Shown: positions 37,522 to 46,653, counted from the first letter of the stretch. The stretch is DNA of 64,000 nt from Planctomycetota bacterium (GCA_021831565.1 JAKBMM010000007.1:1-64000); one strand, 5' to 3'. Translations and numbers: made by a program. The notes: generated from the letters alone by a model not told the origin.

Positions 37522-39156
37522 ATGTCCGAGGCGATCCAGTCCACCGAGGGAAAAATGGAAAAGCTCGTTGCCTTATGCCGGCGGCGGGGATTCATTTTTC
37601 AGTCGTCGGAAATCTACGGCGGAATCAACGGCTTTTGGGATTACGGTCCGCTGGGGGTGGAACTCAAACGAAATCTCAAGGATGCCTGGTGGCGCGATAT
37701 CGTTCGCTGTCCTCCCCGCGGTCCCGACGGAAAATCCCTGGAAATGGTCGGCTTGGACAGCACCATTATCATGAACCGCCGCGTTTGGGAGGCTTCCGGC
37801 CACGCCACGGGTTTTAACGATCCCATGTCGATGTGCAAATACTGCAAAAAATTGTTTCGGGCGGATCAGGTGTGGGATTTGCTCAAGGGGGCGCCGTGGG
37901 TTCTGGCGCTTGCCGATAAGTGCCTGACGCCGGCGGGCGAGGGCTACACCCTTCAGAGCCAGGAGGCCGCACGGTGGGCCGCGACAAAGGGAAAAAAGCT
38001 CGCGCCGGGCCTGGCCCTGGTACGCAATCCCACCGCGACCTTATCCTGGTTGGCGGAGAATGGGGCCAATGATCCGCATCTTGTCATGCCGCTTGCGAAA
38101 CTGCTCCAACATATCGCGACGGAACAAAAATCCGCCACCGGCCTGCAAACACCCTGCCCGGAATGCGGCGGCACGCTCACCGAACCACGGCAGTTCAATT
38201 TGATGTTCCAAACCCATACCGGCGCGGTGCGTGATGACGATTCGATGACCTACCTGCGACCGGAAACCGCCCAGGGAATTTTCGCCAATTTCCGCAATAT
38301 CACGGACACCACGCGCGTCAAAATTCCCTTCGGCATCGCCCAGATCGGCAAGGCGTTCCGCAACGAAGTAACGCCGCGGAACTTCACCTTTCGCTCGCGC
38401 GAGTTTGAGCAGATGGAAGTCGAGTTTTTCATTCACCCCGCAACCGCCGCCGAATGGTATCGGTTTTGGAGCCAGGCGCGGTTTGAGTGGTGGCAGTCCA
38501 TCGGCCTGACCGGCGGCAACCTCCAATTACGCCCACACGACCAGGACGAATTGGCGCATTACGCCCGGGAAGGATCCGGAACCAGCGATATTGAATACCG
38601 CTTTCCCTTTACCGCGCCGGGTTTCGGCGAGCTGGAAGGCGTCGCCCATCGCACCGATTTTGATCTTCGCCAGCACGCCGAATTTTCCGGCCTTGGCGAG
38701 AAACTCAAATACTTCGACCAGGAACGCAACGAGCGCTACTTTCCGCATGTGATCGAACCATCCGCCGGTGCGGATCGCGGAACGCTGGCCTTGCTCTGCG
38801 AAGCGTACCATGACGATCCTTCGCGCCCCAGCGGCGTGGTCATGAAGTTTCATCCGCGCATGGCGCCCATAAAGGCGGGCATATTTCCGTTGGTCGATAA
38901 AGATGGCATGCCGGAAATAGCCGAGAAACTTTACCATGAACTTCGGCGCACTTGGAACGTACAACTGGATGTCAAGCAGAATATCGGCAAGCGTTATGCC
39001 CGCATGGATGAAGCGGGTACGCCGTTCTGTTTCACTGTGGATACGCAAACGCTTTCTGATCAGACGCTGACTGTGCGTTACCGCGATACTTTGCAGCAGG
39101 AAAGGCTCCATCTGGACGATGTACGGCTGTTTTTGGAAAAAAAAGTGGGAAATTAG
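37522..39156 (+). CDS. glyQS: Glycyl-tRNA synthetase (single-chain type)
   Basis: 544 aa, class II synthetase that charges tRNA-Gly. 'GFIFQSSEIYGGINGFWDYGPLGVELKRNLKDAWW' is the start signature of the alpha2-type GlyRS; motif 2 ('FRNEVTPRNFTFRSREFEQMEVEFF') and motif 3 ('VIEPSAGADRGTLALL') are present. A zinc-binding insert has CKYC near 110 and CPEC near 212. It follows nuoH by 21 nt and may be co-transcribed. The symbol glyQS is the usual one for this single-chain form (some annotations use glyS). Confidence 0.95.
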   Translation: MSEAIQSTEGKMEKLVALCRRRGFIFQSSEIYGGINGFWDYGPLGVELKRNLKDAWWRDIVRCPPRGPDGKSLEMVGLDSTIIMNRRVWEASGHATGFNDPMSMCKYCKKLFRADQVWDLLKGAPWVLALADKCLTPAGEGYTLQSQEAARWAATKGKKLAPGLALVRNPTATLSWLAENGANDPHLVMPLAKLLQHIATEQKSATGLQTPCPECGGTLTEPRQFNLMFQTHTGAVRDDDSMTYLRPETAQGIFANFRNITDTTRVKIPFGIAQIGKAFRNEVTPRNFTFRSREFEQMEVEFFIHPATAAEWYRFWSQARFEWWQSIGLTGGNLQLRPHDQDELAHYAREGSGTSDIEYRFPFTAPGFGELEGVAHRTDFDLRQHAEFSGLGEKLKYFDQERNERYFPHVIEPSAGADRGTLALLCEAYHDDPSRPSGVVMKFHPRMAPIKAGIFPLVDKDGMPEIAEKLYHELRRTWNVQLDVKQNIGKRYARMDEAGTPFCFTVDTQTLSDQTLTVRYRDTLQQERLHLDDVRLFLEKKVGN

Positions 39157-39231
39157 TTTTTCTGTAAGTTATTTAGTGCGCTAAGGTTATAGGAAGGCCC
39201 TATAATATTATTGAGAATTTTTGAAAAATGC

Positions 39232-39259
39232 TTGAAGTTTTCTATTTGAGTGATACGAT
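39232..39259 (+). promoter_or_regulatory. Promoter candidate for the intergenic small RNA
   Basis: TTGAAG at 39232-39237, 16-nt spacer, TACGAT at 39254-39259. Start expected near 39266. It lies between the glyQS stop and the terminator at 39344, and would drive a ~118-nt transcript. Both boxes match at least four of six consensus bases. Confidence 0.5.
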
Positions 39260-39283
39260 ATTGTGAAGATAAGGATAAGGATT

Positions 39284-39319
39284 ATGAACGTTCTCAGCCG
39301 CAAGGCTGATAGGTCATAA
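39284..39319 (+). CDS. Possible 11-residue leader peptide
   Basis: ATG-AAC-GTT-CTC-AGC-CGC-AAG-GCT-GAT-AGG-TCA-TAA, encoding MNVLSRKADRS. Preceded by AAGGATAAGGATT, with AAGG six to ten bases before the ATG. It lies inside the candidate RNA and overlaps its first hairpin, so translation would compete with folding. No amino-acid bias typical of attenuator peptides. It may also be chance. Confidence 0.3.
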   Translation: MNVLSRKADRS

Positions 39320-39343
39320 CGAGCTTGCTCTCTCTCTCCCTCC

Positions 39344-39383
39344 CCAAGCTGGCGTTCCTTCGGGCCGCCAGCTTGGTTTTTTT
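39344..39383 (+). terminator. Strong intrinsic terminator upstream of guaA
   Basis: CCAAGCTGGCG (39344-39354) pairs perfectly with CGCCAGCTTGG (39366-39376) and is followed by seven T (39377-39383). The best rho-independent terminator seen in the window. It ends either glyQS or the candidate small RNA. Confidence 0.9.
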
Positions 39384-39420
39384 GTTGCCTGCGTGGGAAA
39401 ATCGTTTGTTTTAATACGCA

Positions 39421-39449
39421 TTGACGAATTTGTAGAGGGCCTTTATGGA
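39421..39449 (+). promoter_or_regulatory. Possible promoter of guaA
   Basis: TTGACG at 39421-39426, 17-nt spacer, TATGGA at 39444-39449. The -10 is weak. Start near 39456, 60 nt before the ATG at 39516. Downstream of the strong terminator, so guaA needs a promoter of its own here. Confidence 0.4.
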
Positions 39450-39515
39450 AATTAATAGACCCGCCTGTGTTATGCGGCATTGGGCGTTTTCTTCTTTCGC
39501 GTTACAATCGCCATA

Positions 39516-41096
39516 ATGACTGCAACAACGCCCGCCAATCAGCAAACCGTGCCGGTACTGGATTTCGGCTCCCAGTATGCGCAGCTCATCGCCCGCCGCG
39601 TTCGTGAAGCGGGCGTCCACGCCGTGCTGGTGGCGCCGGATATTTCCATATCCGAACTGCGGACTCTCAAGCCGATTGGACTGATTCTCTCCGGCGGGCC
39701 GGCAAGCGTGTATGAAACCGGCGCACCGCGCTGCGATCCGGCGATTTTTGACCTGAATATTCCGGTGCTGGGCATCTGTTATGGAATGCAGATCGCGGTC
39801 GAAATGCTCGGAGGACGAGTTCAACCCGGCCAAGCGGGCGAATACGGCGCTGCGCGCCTGATGGTTCCGTCCAGCGGCGAACAGGGAGCGATGGCGGCCG
39901 ATCTGTTTTCCGGAGTACCCGAAGAGACCAGCGTGTGGATGAGTCACGGCGACCAAGTGGGGGAAATCGGCCCGGAATTTGTAAAGCTGGCCGCAACGCC
40001 AGGCTGTCCGCTGGCGGCCATTCGCCACCGCAGCCGACCTTTTTTCGGCGTGCAGTTTCATCCCGAAGTAACTCATACGCCGCACGGGACAAAAATCCTG
40101 GAAAACTTTCTCTATCGCGTATGCCATGCTTCGGGCACGTGGCGCATGGGTAATTTCGTGGAGATCGCGGTTGACAATATCCGCCGGAGGGTGGGAGCGG
40201 GACGGGTAATCTGCGGTCTTTCCGGCGGCGTGGATTCCGCAGTGACCGCCGCCCTGCTGCAACGCGCCGTGCGCGACCAACTGGTGTGCATTTTTGTGGA
40301 CAACGGGTTGCTGCGAAAAAATGAGAGGCAAAACGTTCAAAGCACGTTCCGCGATCATTTCCATATCGACTTGCGCGTAGTGGATGCGGCGGATGAATTT
40401 ATTTCCGCGCTGGCTGGTGTGACCGAACCGCAGCATAAGCGGATCATTATCGGCAAGGCGTTCATTGACGCATTCAAGCGCGCCGCCGCCGCCATTCCCG
40501 ACGCACATTTTCTGGCCCAGGGCACACTGTATCCGGACGTGATCGAAAGCGGCCACGGCTACGCCCGCACGGCGGCAAACATCAAGCCGCATCATAACGT
40601 GGGCGGTCTTCCGGCGGAACTGGGTTTTGAACTTGTTGAGCCGCTGCGCGATCTATTTAAGGATGAAGTGCGGCGGTTGGGCGAGGTGCTGGGATTGCCG
40701 GAGCATATCGTCTGGCGGCATCCCTTCCCCGGACCCGGTCTGGCGGTGCGCTGTCTCGGCGAGGTTACGCGGGAAAAACTCCATCTGCTCCGCCAGGCGG
40801 ATGAGATTCTGCTCGAGGAAATCGTGGCGGCGGGATTGTACCGTTCCACAGCTCAGACGTTTGTTGTTTTGCTGCCGGTGCAAAGCGTGGCCGTGATGGG
40901 TGATGGGCGGAATTACCAGCCGGTGATCGCCCTGCGGAGCGTGGATTCGACGGATTTTATGACCGCCGACTGGAGCCGCATCCCGTACGATATTCTGGCG
41001 CGGGTAAGCAATCGGCTGGTCAACGAAGTTCGCGGCGTCAGCCGCGTCGTATACGATATCACCAGCAAACCGCCGGGCACGATTGAATGGGAATAA
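39516..41096 (+). CDS. guaA: GMP synthase (glutamine-hydrolysing)
   Basis: 526 aa. Converts XMP to GMP. N-terminal class I glutamine amidotransferase: '[18 protein letters not shown]', nucleophile Cys in 'GICYGMQ', His in '[11 protein letters not shown]'. C-terminal ATP-pyrophosphatase: '[10 protein letters not shown]' P-loop, and the closing 'KPPGTIEWE'. Start is ATG 39516 rather than the track's TTG at 39480. guaB lies 22 kb away at the right edge; the two purine genes are not in one operon. Confidence 0.97.
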   Translation: MTATTPANQQTVPVLDFGSQYAQLIARRVREAGVHAVLVAPDISISELRTLKPIGLILSGGPASVYETGAPRCDPAIFDLNIPVLGICYGMQIAVEMLGGRVQPGQAGEYGAARLMVPSSGEQGAMAADLFSGVPEETSVWMSHGDQVGEIGPEFVKLAATPGCPLAAIRHRSRPFFGVQFHPEVTHTPHGTKILENFLYRVCHASGTWRMGNFVEIAVDNIRRRVGAGRVICGLSGGVDSAVTAALLQRAVRDQLVCIFVDNGLLRKNERQNVQSTFRDHFHIDLRVVDAADEFISALAGVTEPQHKRIIIGKAFIDAFKRAAAAIPDAHFLAQGTLYPDVIESGHGYARTAANIKPHHNVGGLPAELGFELVEPLRDLFKDEVRRLGEVLGLPEHIVWRHPFPGPGLAVRCLGEVTREKLHLLRQADEILLEEIVAAGLYRSTAQTFVVLLPVQSVAVMGDGRNYQPVIALRSVDSTDFMTADWSRIPYDILARVSNRLVNEVRGVSRVVYDITSKPPGTIEWE

Positions 41097-41142
41097 ACCC
41101 TTCAGCGCGGCGGCGCCTTGGGTCGCTCCGGCGGCCGGGAGC

Positions 41143-41571
41143 GTGATCTTGACAACCAGCGCCGGTCAGGTACATCCGCATGACGTCGGCTTGCCGAAAG
41201 CTTTGATCCGCAAGCGCCGCCGATTCCGCAGAATCGGTTACCTGATGCTTCTGATCGCCGCGTGTACGGCGCTGCCGGGCTGGTTTCTCTATGGCGTTTC
41301 CATCTGGGGGGCGTTTACCGTCAGCCAGGTCACGTTGCCGCAGGCGATCATCGCCTATTCTCTGCTGATTGTTTCGAGCATCACGCTGGTTCTGGGATTG
41401 TGGTATCTGCTCTTGGCGCAGGTGCGCCGTCTGGCGCGGGTGGTCGAAGGCGGCGGTGAACAAACCAGCCGACCGCCGCGATTGTGCGCGAACTGCGGCT
41501 GGTCTTTTGATGAATCGGACCGTTTTTGCCGGCATTGCGGCAAACCGCTGGAAAAAAGGCCATCGGGATAG
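41143..41571 (+). CDS. Two-helix membrane protein with C-terminal zinc ribbon
   Basis: About 142 aa. Two transmembrane helices (about 48-68 and 85-107 of the track ORF) and a C-terminal zinc-ribbon CANC...CRHC (last ~30 residues), the familiar 'CANCGWSFDESDRFCRHCGKPL' double-CxxC ending. Topology suggests the ribbon is cytoplasmic. No function assigned. The start is uncertain: track TTG 41083 lies inside guaA; GTG 41143 or TTG 41149 follow GGGAG more closely. It is 46 nt downstream of guaA. Confidence 0.65.
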   Translation: MILTTSAGQVHPHDVGLPKALIRKRRRFRRIGYLMLLIAACTALPGWFLYGVSIWGAFTVSQVTLPQAIIAYSLLIVSSITLVLGLWYLLLAQVRRLARVVEGGGEQTSRPPRLCANCGWSFDESDRFCRHCGKPLEKRPSG

Positions 41572-41626
41572 CCGGCGGCGGGCGGCGTAAACTTTCATAA
41601 AATGGCAAAATTCAAACTGGGACGGT

Positions 41627-42622
41627 TCACCGGGGCGATTTGCCGTATCCGGGTGTAAACCGTTCCACGAGTTTGCGAATCAGGGGTTGATTCGCATCAA
41701 GGCCAAGACTCTTTTTCCAAAGGGTCAGCGCCTGGCCGCGCCGGACGGTCATGGATCTGTTATCGATATACTGAGTCATGTCCACAACTCCCAGTCCATT
41801 GAGCGCGGGAGTGTAATGGGGATTGAGTTTCAGAGCGTTCTGGTAAGCGGCGGCGGCGGCGGCCAGGCGTCCCAGCCGGTAATAACAGTATCCGGTTCGC
41901 TCACTGACCAGCGCCGACGGCGCAAGCTTTTGCGCGGTTCGCAGAATCCGCGCGGCCGCGTGAAATCTCTTTTGGGCCAGGTACATCTGGGCCAAGTCCA
42001 GATAGACGCGCGGCTGGTGCGGCTGCAGTTCGAGGCTTCGCTTTAGATAATGGATCGCCCGGGGCCGGTAGGCGGCGTTTTGCGCCGCGGCCTGGGCGTA
42101 AATGACGCCGAGGTTCGCCCAGGTTTTGAAGGAGTGGCCACCGTCGGCCACGGCTCGTCTGGCATAAATAATTCCAAAAGCGGGGTTCCCCGCTTGCGCA
42201 TAGGCCACCGCCACATGAAGAGCCGCGCGCGGGCTGTGCGGTCGGATCTGCAGCGCGTACTGGTAGGCCCTGATGGCACGGGGAAATTGGCGCAGTTGCT
42301 GATACATTACCCCGAGTTCATAGGCGGCGTAAAAACTCCAGGGGTTCAAATCGAAGGCGCGCCGGTAATCGGCCGCGGCACGGCGATATTTACCCGCGTG
42401 GCGATAGATATCGGCGCGGGCCTCGTACGCCGGTACCATTTGGGGATTTCTCGCAATCGCCTGAGTCAGCTCGCGCAGGGCCTGCCGCACATGACCTTGG
42501 TCCGCGGCCAACCGGCCCCGTACATAATCGCGTAAGGCGGCATGCCGCTGACTGCATCCCCCCACAGCGCCGACGATCAGGGCAATCAGCATCGCCGTCC
42601 GAAGTCTTTTTCCAACATTCAT
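41627..42622 (-). CDS. TPR-repeat lipoprotein
   Basis: 331 aa. N-terminal hydrophobic segment ending in 'IVGAVGGCSQ', a likely lipobox with the Cys at about 22. Then about eight 34-residue tetratricopeptide repeats, e.g. 'AYEARADIYRHAGKYRRAAADYRRAFDLNPW', 'RAALHVAVAYAQAGNP', 'RVYLDLAQMYLAQKRF', 'PALNGLGVVDMTQY'. TPR proteins act as scaffolds; the lipobox places this one at the outer or inner membrane facing the periplasm. The start is ATG at 42622 (MNVGKRL), seven codons inside the track ORF. Divergent from the DUF2934 gene. Confidence 0.75.
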   Translation of the reverse strand: MNVGKRLRTAMLIALIVGAVGGCSQRHAALRDYVRGRLAADQGHVRQALRELTQAIARNPQMVPAYEARADIYRHAGKYRRAAADYRRAFDLNPWSFYAAYELGVMYQQLRQFPRAIRAYQYALQIRPHSPRAALHVAVAYAQAGNPAFGIIYARRAVADGGHSFKTWANLGVIYAQAAAQNAAYRPRAIHYLKRSLELQPHQPRVYLDLAQMYLAQKRFHAAARILRTAQKLAPSALVSERTGYCYYRLGRLAAAAAAYQNALKLNPHYTPALNGLGVVDMTQYIDNRSMTVRRGQALTLWKKSLGLDANQPLIRKLVERFTPGYGKSPR

Positions 42623-42760
42623 GCAAGTTTTCCCGGCCGGCAATCGGAAAAATCCTTATTTTTTTGAAGGGTGACCGGCGGCATGCGGTCCCCGTGTGTA
42701 TAAAACGGGCCTTTTTCTTACCATGCATGGCTGAATAAATCAACGCATCGGAAAAAAAGC

Positions 42761-42793
42761 CTGATTTCAACTGATTTCACCAACTGATTTCAA
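42761..42793. repeat. Three near-identical 10-bp direct repeats next to a promoter
   Basis: CTGATTTCAA (42761), CTGATTTCAC (42771) and CTGATTTCAA (42784), the first two head to tail and the third after a 3-nt gap. They end 5 nt before the -35 box of the promoter below. Repeats placed like this often are operator or activator sites; here the factor is unknown. Confidence 0.6.
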
Positions 42794-42798
42794 CTGGC

Positions 42799-42827
42799 TT
42801 GACTTACGTCCTGTAACTTTGTAGAAT
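42799..42827 (+). promoter_or_regulatory. Promoter of the DUF2934 gene
   Basis: -35 TTGACT (42799-42804), 17-nt spacer, -10 TAGAAT (42822-42827). Start near 42834, leaving a ~125-nt leader to the ATG at 42958, in which TATGC occurs several times. The rest of 42623-42760 shows no gene. Confidence 0.75.
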
Positions 42828-42957
42828 AAAGCCGGGTATGCGAGGCAGTATGCGCAGTGTATGCAGTATTTGTATATTTTAGTTAGGCCGAATAAACCGG
42901 GAAACAAAGCAATGCAACGGTTTATCCGAACGGCGAATCTGAACAAGGAGGTTGTTT

Positions 42958-43200
42958 ATGCCCCCACGTAGATCAAGTATTTCTTTTAACCCGGGCGCCA
43001 AAGCGCCTTTTACGCCTGCGGTGAGCCGATCAGAGGCCAAGGGCAGCGGTACCGCTGTTATCCAGCGGACCGCCCATCCCACGCACCAGCAGATTGCCGA
43101 GCGGGCCTACCAGATTTACCTCAAGAGGGGTTCCGGACCAGGCAATGCTTTTTCTGACTGGATCGAAGCCGAGCGGCAATTGAAAGCTGGCAATCTGTAA
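42958..43200 (+). CDS. DUF2934-family small protein
   Basis: 80 aa. The C-terminal half ('QIAERAYQIYLKRGSGPGNAFSDWIEAERQL') matches the short DUF2934 motif (IAxRAYxIYxxxG..G....DWxxAExxL). The N-terminal 40 residues are basic and Pro/Ser-rich. AAGGAGG lies six bases before the ATG. A strong promoter with adjacent repeats precedes it, and no other gene appears to be in the same transcript. Function unknown; in other bacteria the family often occurs in stress-related or accessory settings. Confidence 0.8.
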   Translation: MPPRRSSISFNPGAKAPFTPAVSRSEAKGSGTAVIQRTAHPTHQQIAERAYQIYLKRGSGPGNAFSDWIEAERQLKAGNL

Positions 43201-43300
43201 GTCCAACGGGACAACCGTCGCCGGATCATGCCGGCGCGTGGTTTCGGCGGCTTGCCGAGAACATGCGGCGCGGTAGGTGTGCCTTTTCATGCTCTTCGTA

Positions 43301-44254
43301 TTACGAAGGCGCCTGGGGGGATAGGTGCGCCGGTAGGGCGTAGGCGTGAACGATGTTCTGCACCAGGCGATGCCGCACAATGTCCGATTTGTCCAGTTCC
43401 ACAAAGTCGATGCCGCGAATTCCCGTGAGTTTTTGACGCGCGTCGGCCAGGCCGCTGTTTTGCCCGGGATCCAAATCCACCTGTGAGGGATCGCCGGTAA
43501 TGATCATTTTGCTCTCTTCACCCAGACGGGTGAGGAACATGAGCATCTGGGCGGGCGTGGTGTTCTGCGCCTCGTCGAGAATGATGACCGCATGATTAAG
43601 CGTTCGCCCCCGCATATAGGCCAGCGGCGCCAGTTCAATGATGTCGTTGGCCATGAAGCGGCGAATCTGCTCAAACGGCATCATATCGTGCAGGGCGTCG
43701 AGCAGCGGCCGCAGGTAGGGATTCACCTTGGCCTGGATGTCTCCGGGCAGAAAGCCGAGCTTTTCCCCCGCCTCCACCGCGGGCCGCACCAGCACAAGGC
43801 GACGTACCCGATTTTCGCGCAGCATGGCGACCGCCAGGGCGACGGCAAGGAAGGTTTTCCCGGTACCCGCCGGACCGGCGCAGAAAATCAGGTCGCTGTT
43901 TTGCATGGCTTGGACGTAGCGGTGTTGCCCCTGGGTTCGCGGCTCCACCACCCGTCCTGCGGACATTACGTCCAACGAACCGGCCGATGGGGCCGCGCGC
44001 GCCGGCGACGTTTTGCGCAGCGCGGCGGCGACATGTTCGTGATTCAGGATCGTTTCCCGCCGCAGCAGACGGTGCATTTCACCGATGGCCGCGGCGCAGC
44101 GCTCCACCGCCTCCGGCTCGCCGCTGATGCGCAGTTCATCGCCGCGGGCGCTCAAATGAACACCGAGTACTTCGCGGATCATCTTCAAATGGCGATCAGC
44201 CATTCCGAAAAGGGCAAGTTTGTTTTCCGGCTCAATGTGGATGGTGACGACCAA
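43301..44254 (-). CDS. PhoH-family ATPase
   Basis: About 317 aa. N-terminal KH-like segment, then the PhoH ATPase domain: Walker A 'GPAGTGKTFLAVALAV' and Walker B with DEAQN in 'VIILDEAQNTTPAQMLMFLTRLGEESKMIITGDPSQVDL'. This family is linked to RNA metabolism and stress; the exact function is not settled. The start is TTG at 44254 (AAGGAGG four bases before) rather than the track's GTG at 44284. Divergent from the LOG-family gene with ~45 nt between. Confidence 0.88.
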   Translation of the reverse strand: MVVTIHIEPENKLALFGMADRHLKMIREVLGVHLSARGDELRISGEPEAVERCAAAIGEMHRLLRRETILNHEHVAAALRKTSPARAAPSAGSLDVMSAGRVVEPRTQGQHRYVQAMQNSDLIFCAGPAGTGKTFLAVALAVAMLRENRVRRLVLVRPAVEAGEKLGFLPGDIQAKVNPYLRPLLDALHDMMPFEQIRRFMANDIIELAPLAYMRGRTLNHAVIILDEAQNTTPAQMLMFLTRLGEESKMIITGDPSQVDLDPGQNSGLADARQKLTGIRGIDFVELDKSDIVRHRLVQNIVHAYALPAHLSPQAPS

Positions 44255-44299
44255 GCAACCTCCTTCACACGCAAATTTTATCACATTATGATGTGAAAG

Positions 44300-45379
44300 A
44301 TGAGTGAATCAATGAAAGCGGGTAAAACCCCGGTCCTGGAGAGATGCCGGCAACTTCTGGCGGAACTTCATATCGACCATGATGCGGACTTGGCGGTTGA
44401 AATCATGCAGGCCGCGTTACGTCTGGCGTCCGATAGGCCCGGTCGGGCGGATATGAAGCTCGTGCTGCGGGCGCTCAAGGAGTTGCGCTACGGCTTCAAA
44501 ATGTTCCGGCCCTATCACGACCGGCGAAAGGTCAGCATCTTTGGATCGGCACGAACCGCGCGCACCGATCCTGATTACCAGACGGCGTGTGATTTTGGCC
44601 GGCAAATCGCGAATGCCGGGTTCATGGTTATCACGGGCGCCGGCAGCGGTATTATGGAGGCGGGACATGAGGGCGCCGGGCAGGCCAATTCATTCGGCGT
44701 GGCGATCAAGCTTCCCTTTGAGCAGGAAACCAACCCGGTCATCGCCGGAGATGAAAAGCTCGCTCACTTTCGCTACTTTTTCTCCCGCAAACTCATGTTT
44801 GTAAAAGAAACCCATGCCGTGGCGCTTTTTCCCGGAGGATTCGGAACGCACGACGAGGCCTTCGAGCTGCTGACTCTGGTTCAGACCGGCCGGGCCAACC
44901 CCATGCCGCTGGTGATGATCGAACGGCCGGGCGGCGATTACTGGCCATGCTGGGAGCGGTTCGTGCGTGAAAATCTGCTGCGAAGGAACCTGATATCGCC
45001 CGAAGATACGGCCCTGTGGACCATTACGGACAACGTCCGGCAAGCGGTAAACACCATCACCACGTTCTACCGCAATTACCATTCGCTGCGATTCCGGGAT
45101 GGACAGATTATCCTGCGAATTCGGCACGCGCCCGATGAAAATGAGCTCAACGCGTTGCGCCATGAATTCGCCGATTTATTTGACCGGGGAACCCTGGCGC
45201 TGATGAAGGGGCTAGAATCTGAACCGGCGCCGGTTCCCGTACCGGAGATGCCGCGGCTGGTATTTGAATTCAACCGCCGCTCGCCGGCGCGACTGTATAT
45301 GCTGATTGATCGTCTGAATCGGCTCAGCCGGCTCGATTTCACTCCCGATAGCCATCGGGACAGGCGGGCCGGTTGCTGA
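44300..45379 (+). CDS. LOG-family (lysine decarboxylase-like) Rossmann protein
   Basis: 359 aa. 'VSIFGSARTARTDPDY' opens the fold and 'ALFPGGFGTHDEAFELLTLVQTGR' holds the PGGxGTxxE motif of the LOG/TIGR00730 group. Some members are cytokinin-activating phosphoribohydrolases, others Rossmann proteins of unknown role; this one has ~80 N-terminal and ~90 C-terminal residues extra ('RLVFEFNRRSPARLYMLIDRLNRL'). Weak ribosome site. The function of the extended version is not known. Confidence 0.8.
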   Translation: MSESMKAGKTPVLERCRQLLAELHIDHDADLAVEIMQAALRLASDRPGRADMKLVLRALKELRYGFKMFRPYHDRRKVSIFGSARTARTDPDYQTACDFGRQIANAGFMVITGAGSGIMEAGHEGAGQANSFGVAIKLPFEQETNPVIAGDEKLAHFRYFFSRKLMFVKETHAVALFPGGFGTHDEAFELLTLVQTGRANPMPLVMIERPGGDYWPCWERFVRENLLRRNLISPEDTALWTITDNVRQAVNTITTFYRNYHSLRFRDGQIILRIRHAPDENELNALRHEFADLFDRGTLALMKGLESEPAPVPVPEMPRLVFEFNRRSPARLYMLIDRLNRLSRLDFTPDSHRDRRAGC

Positions 45380-45432
45380 AAAACTCTTTGCCGCGGCCAT
45401 TTTATTCGCTTTGTTGCACCAGGAGTCTGAAC

Positions 45433-46653
45433 ATGGTTGATACGATAAAAAAGATAGTGCTTGCCTATTCCGGCGGTCTGGACACGTCCGTAATTCTTCC
45501 CTGGCTTAAGGATCATTATGCGGGCTGCCGGGTCATCGCTTTCGCCGCCGAGTTGGGGCAGGGCGATGAGCTGGCCGGCATCAGGAAAAAAGCCATCGCC
45601 AGCGGGGCGGATCAGTGCGTGGTCAGGGATTTGCGCGAGGAATTCGCCCGTGATTACTGCTTTCCCATGCTGCGCGCCGGCGCGGTGTACGAACATCATT
45701 ACCTGTTGGGCACGGCCATAGCCCGGCCGCTGATCGCCAAACATCAGGTGGAAGTAGCCCGCCAGGAGGGGGCCGACGCCGTGGCGCATGGCGCTACCGG
45801 CAAAGGCAACGACCAGGTTCGCTTTGAGTTGACGTACATGGCCCTGGCCCCGGAACTCAAGATCGTCGCCCCCTGGAAGGATGAGCGTTTCCAACTTCGC
45901 AGCCGCGAGGCGGCTATTGCCTACGCCAAAGAAAAAGGCGTGCCTGTCAGCCAGACGGTCAAAAAAATTTATTCCCGCGACCGCAATCTCTGGCATATTT
46001 CCCACGAAGGAGCGGACCTGGAAGATCCGGCCAACGAGCCCAAGGATGATCTGTGGGTGATGAGCGTTCCGGTGAGCAAAGCGCCCGACAAGCCTGAGTT
46101 GGTCAACGTCGATTTTGACGCCGGCACGCCCGTGGCCGTTAATGGTCATCGATTGGCCGCGCACACCATGATTGAGCGACTCAATGCGATCGGGGGGCGC
46201 CATGCGGTGGGCCAGAGCGACTTGGTGGAAAATCGCCTGGTGGGTATGAAGAGCCGGGGCGCCTATGAAACCCCCGGTGGAACCATTCTGCTGACCGCCA
46301 TTCGGTCGCTGGAATCGATTTGCCTGGAACGCGATCTTCTGCATTGCAAGCAACAGCTTGCTCTCAAATATGCGGAATTGGTGTACTATGGCCAGTGGTT
46401 CCACCCGCTGCGCGAAGCGCTCGACGCCTTTATGGCCGCGGCGGCACAAAGAGTGACCGGCAGAGTGAAGTTGCGGCTTTTCAAGGGGCGGGTCACCGTG
46501 GCCTCGGTGCTCTCGCCACGGAGCCTCTATCAGAAGAATCTGGCCAGCTTTACCATGGGCGGTGAATATGACGGCAAAGACGCCATCGGTTTTATCAAGC
46601 TCTTCGGCCTGCCCATGAAAGCCCACGCGATGGCGAACCGTCGACGCCTTTGA
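45433..46653 (+). CDS. argG: Argininosuccinate synthase
   Basis: 406 aa. Joins citrulline and aspartate in arginine synthesis. ATP P-loop 'LAYSGGLDTSVILPWL', 'AAELGQGDELAGIRKKA', 'GATGKGNDQVRFEL' and 'YSRDRNLWHISHEG' are family hallmarks. ATG at 45433 has AGGAG eight bases upstream; the track's TTG is 60 nt earlier. It sits between the LOG-family gene and a small lipoprotein gene; no argH is in view. Confidence 0.97.
   Translation: MVDTIKKIVLAYSGGLDTSVILPWLKDHYAGCRVIAFAAELGQGDELAGIRKKAIASGADQCVVRDLREEFARDYCFPMLRAGAVYEHHYLLGTAIARPLIAKHQVEVARQEGADAVAHGATGKGNDQVRFELTYMALAPELKIVAPWKDERFQLRSREAAIAYAKEKGVPVSQTVKKIYSRDRNLWHISHEGADLEDPANEPKDDLWVMSVPVSKAPDKPELVNVDFDAGTPVAVNGHRLAAHTMIERLNAIGGRHAVGQSDLVENRLVGMKSRGAYETPGGTILLTAIRSLESICLERDLLHCKQQLALKYAELVYYGQWFHPLREALDAFMAAAAQRVTGRVKLRLFKGRVTVASVLSPRSLYQKNLASFTMGGEYDGKDAIGFIKLFGLPMKAHAMANRRRL

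Larger units (their letters stand above)
39266..39383 (+). ncRNA. Candidate structured small RNA or leader RNA between glyQS and guaA
   Basis: A ~118-nt transcript is suggested by a promoter candidate just upstream and a strong intrinsic terminator at the end. In order it would hold: a short ORF with AAGGA ribosome site (39284-39319, 11 codons); a hairpin CAGCC-GCAA-GGCTG with a GNRA-type tetraloop (39295-39308); a pyrimidine run CTCTCTCTCCCTCCCC (about 39329-39345), which could pair with GGAGG ribosome sites; and the terminator hairpin. Together this resembles a trans-acting sRNA or an attenuator ahead of guaA. No known RNA family was recognised. Remaining parts of 39157-39515 hold no gene; ORF 39208-39480 is not supported. 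Confidence 0.45.

Noticed and set aside
39384-39515. Purine riboswitch ahead of guaA
   Set aside because: No purine-aptamer-like three-way junction or conserved loops seen in the leader; the terminator lies before the putative guaA promoter.
39411-40595. 394-aa minus-strand ORF
   Set aside because: Antisense to guaA, no domain; an artefact of GC-rich third positions.
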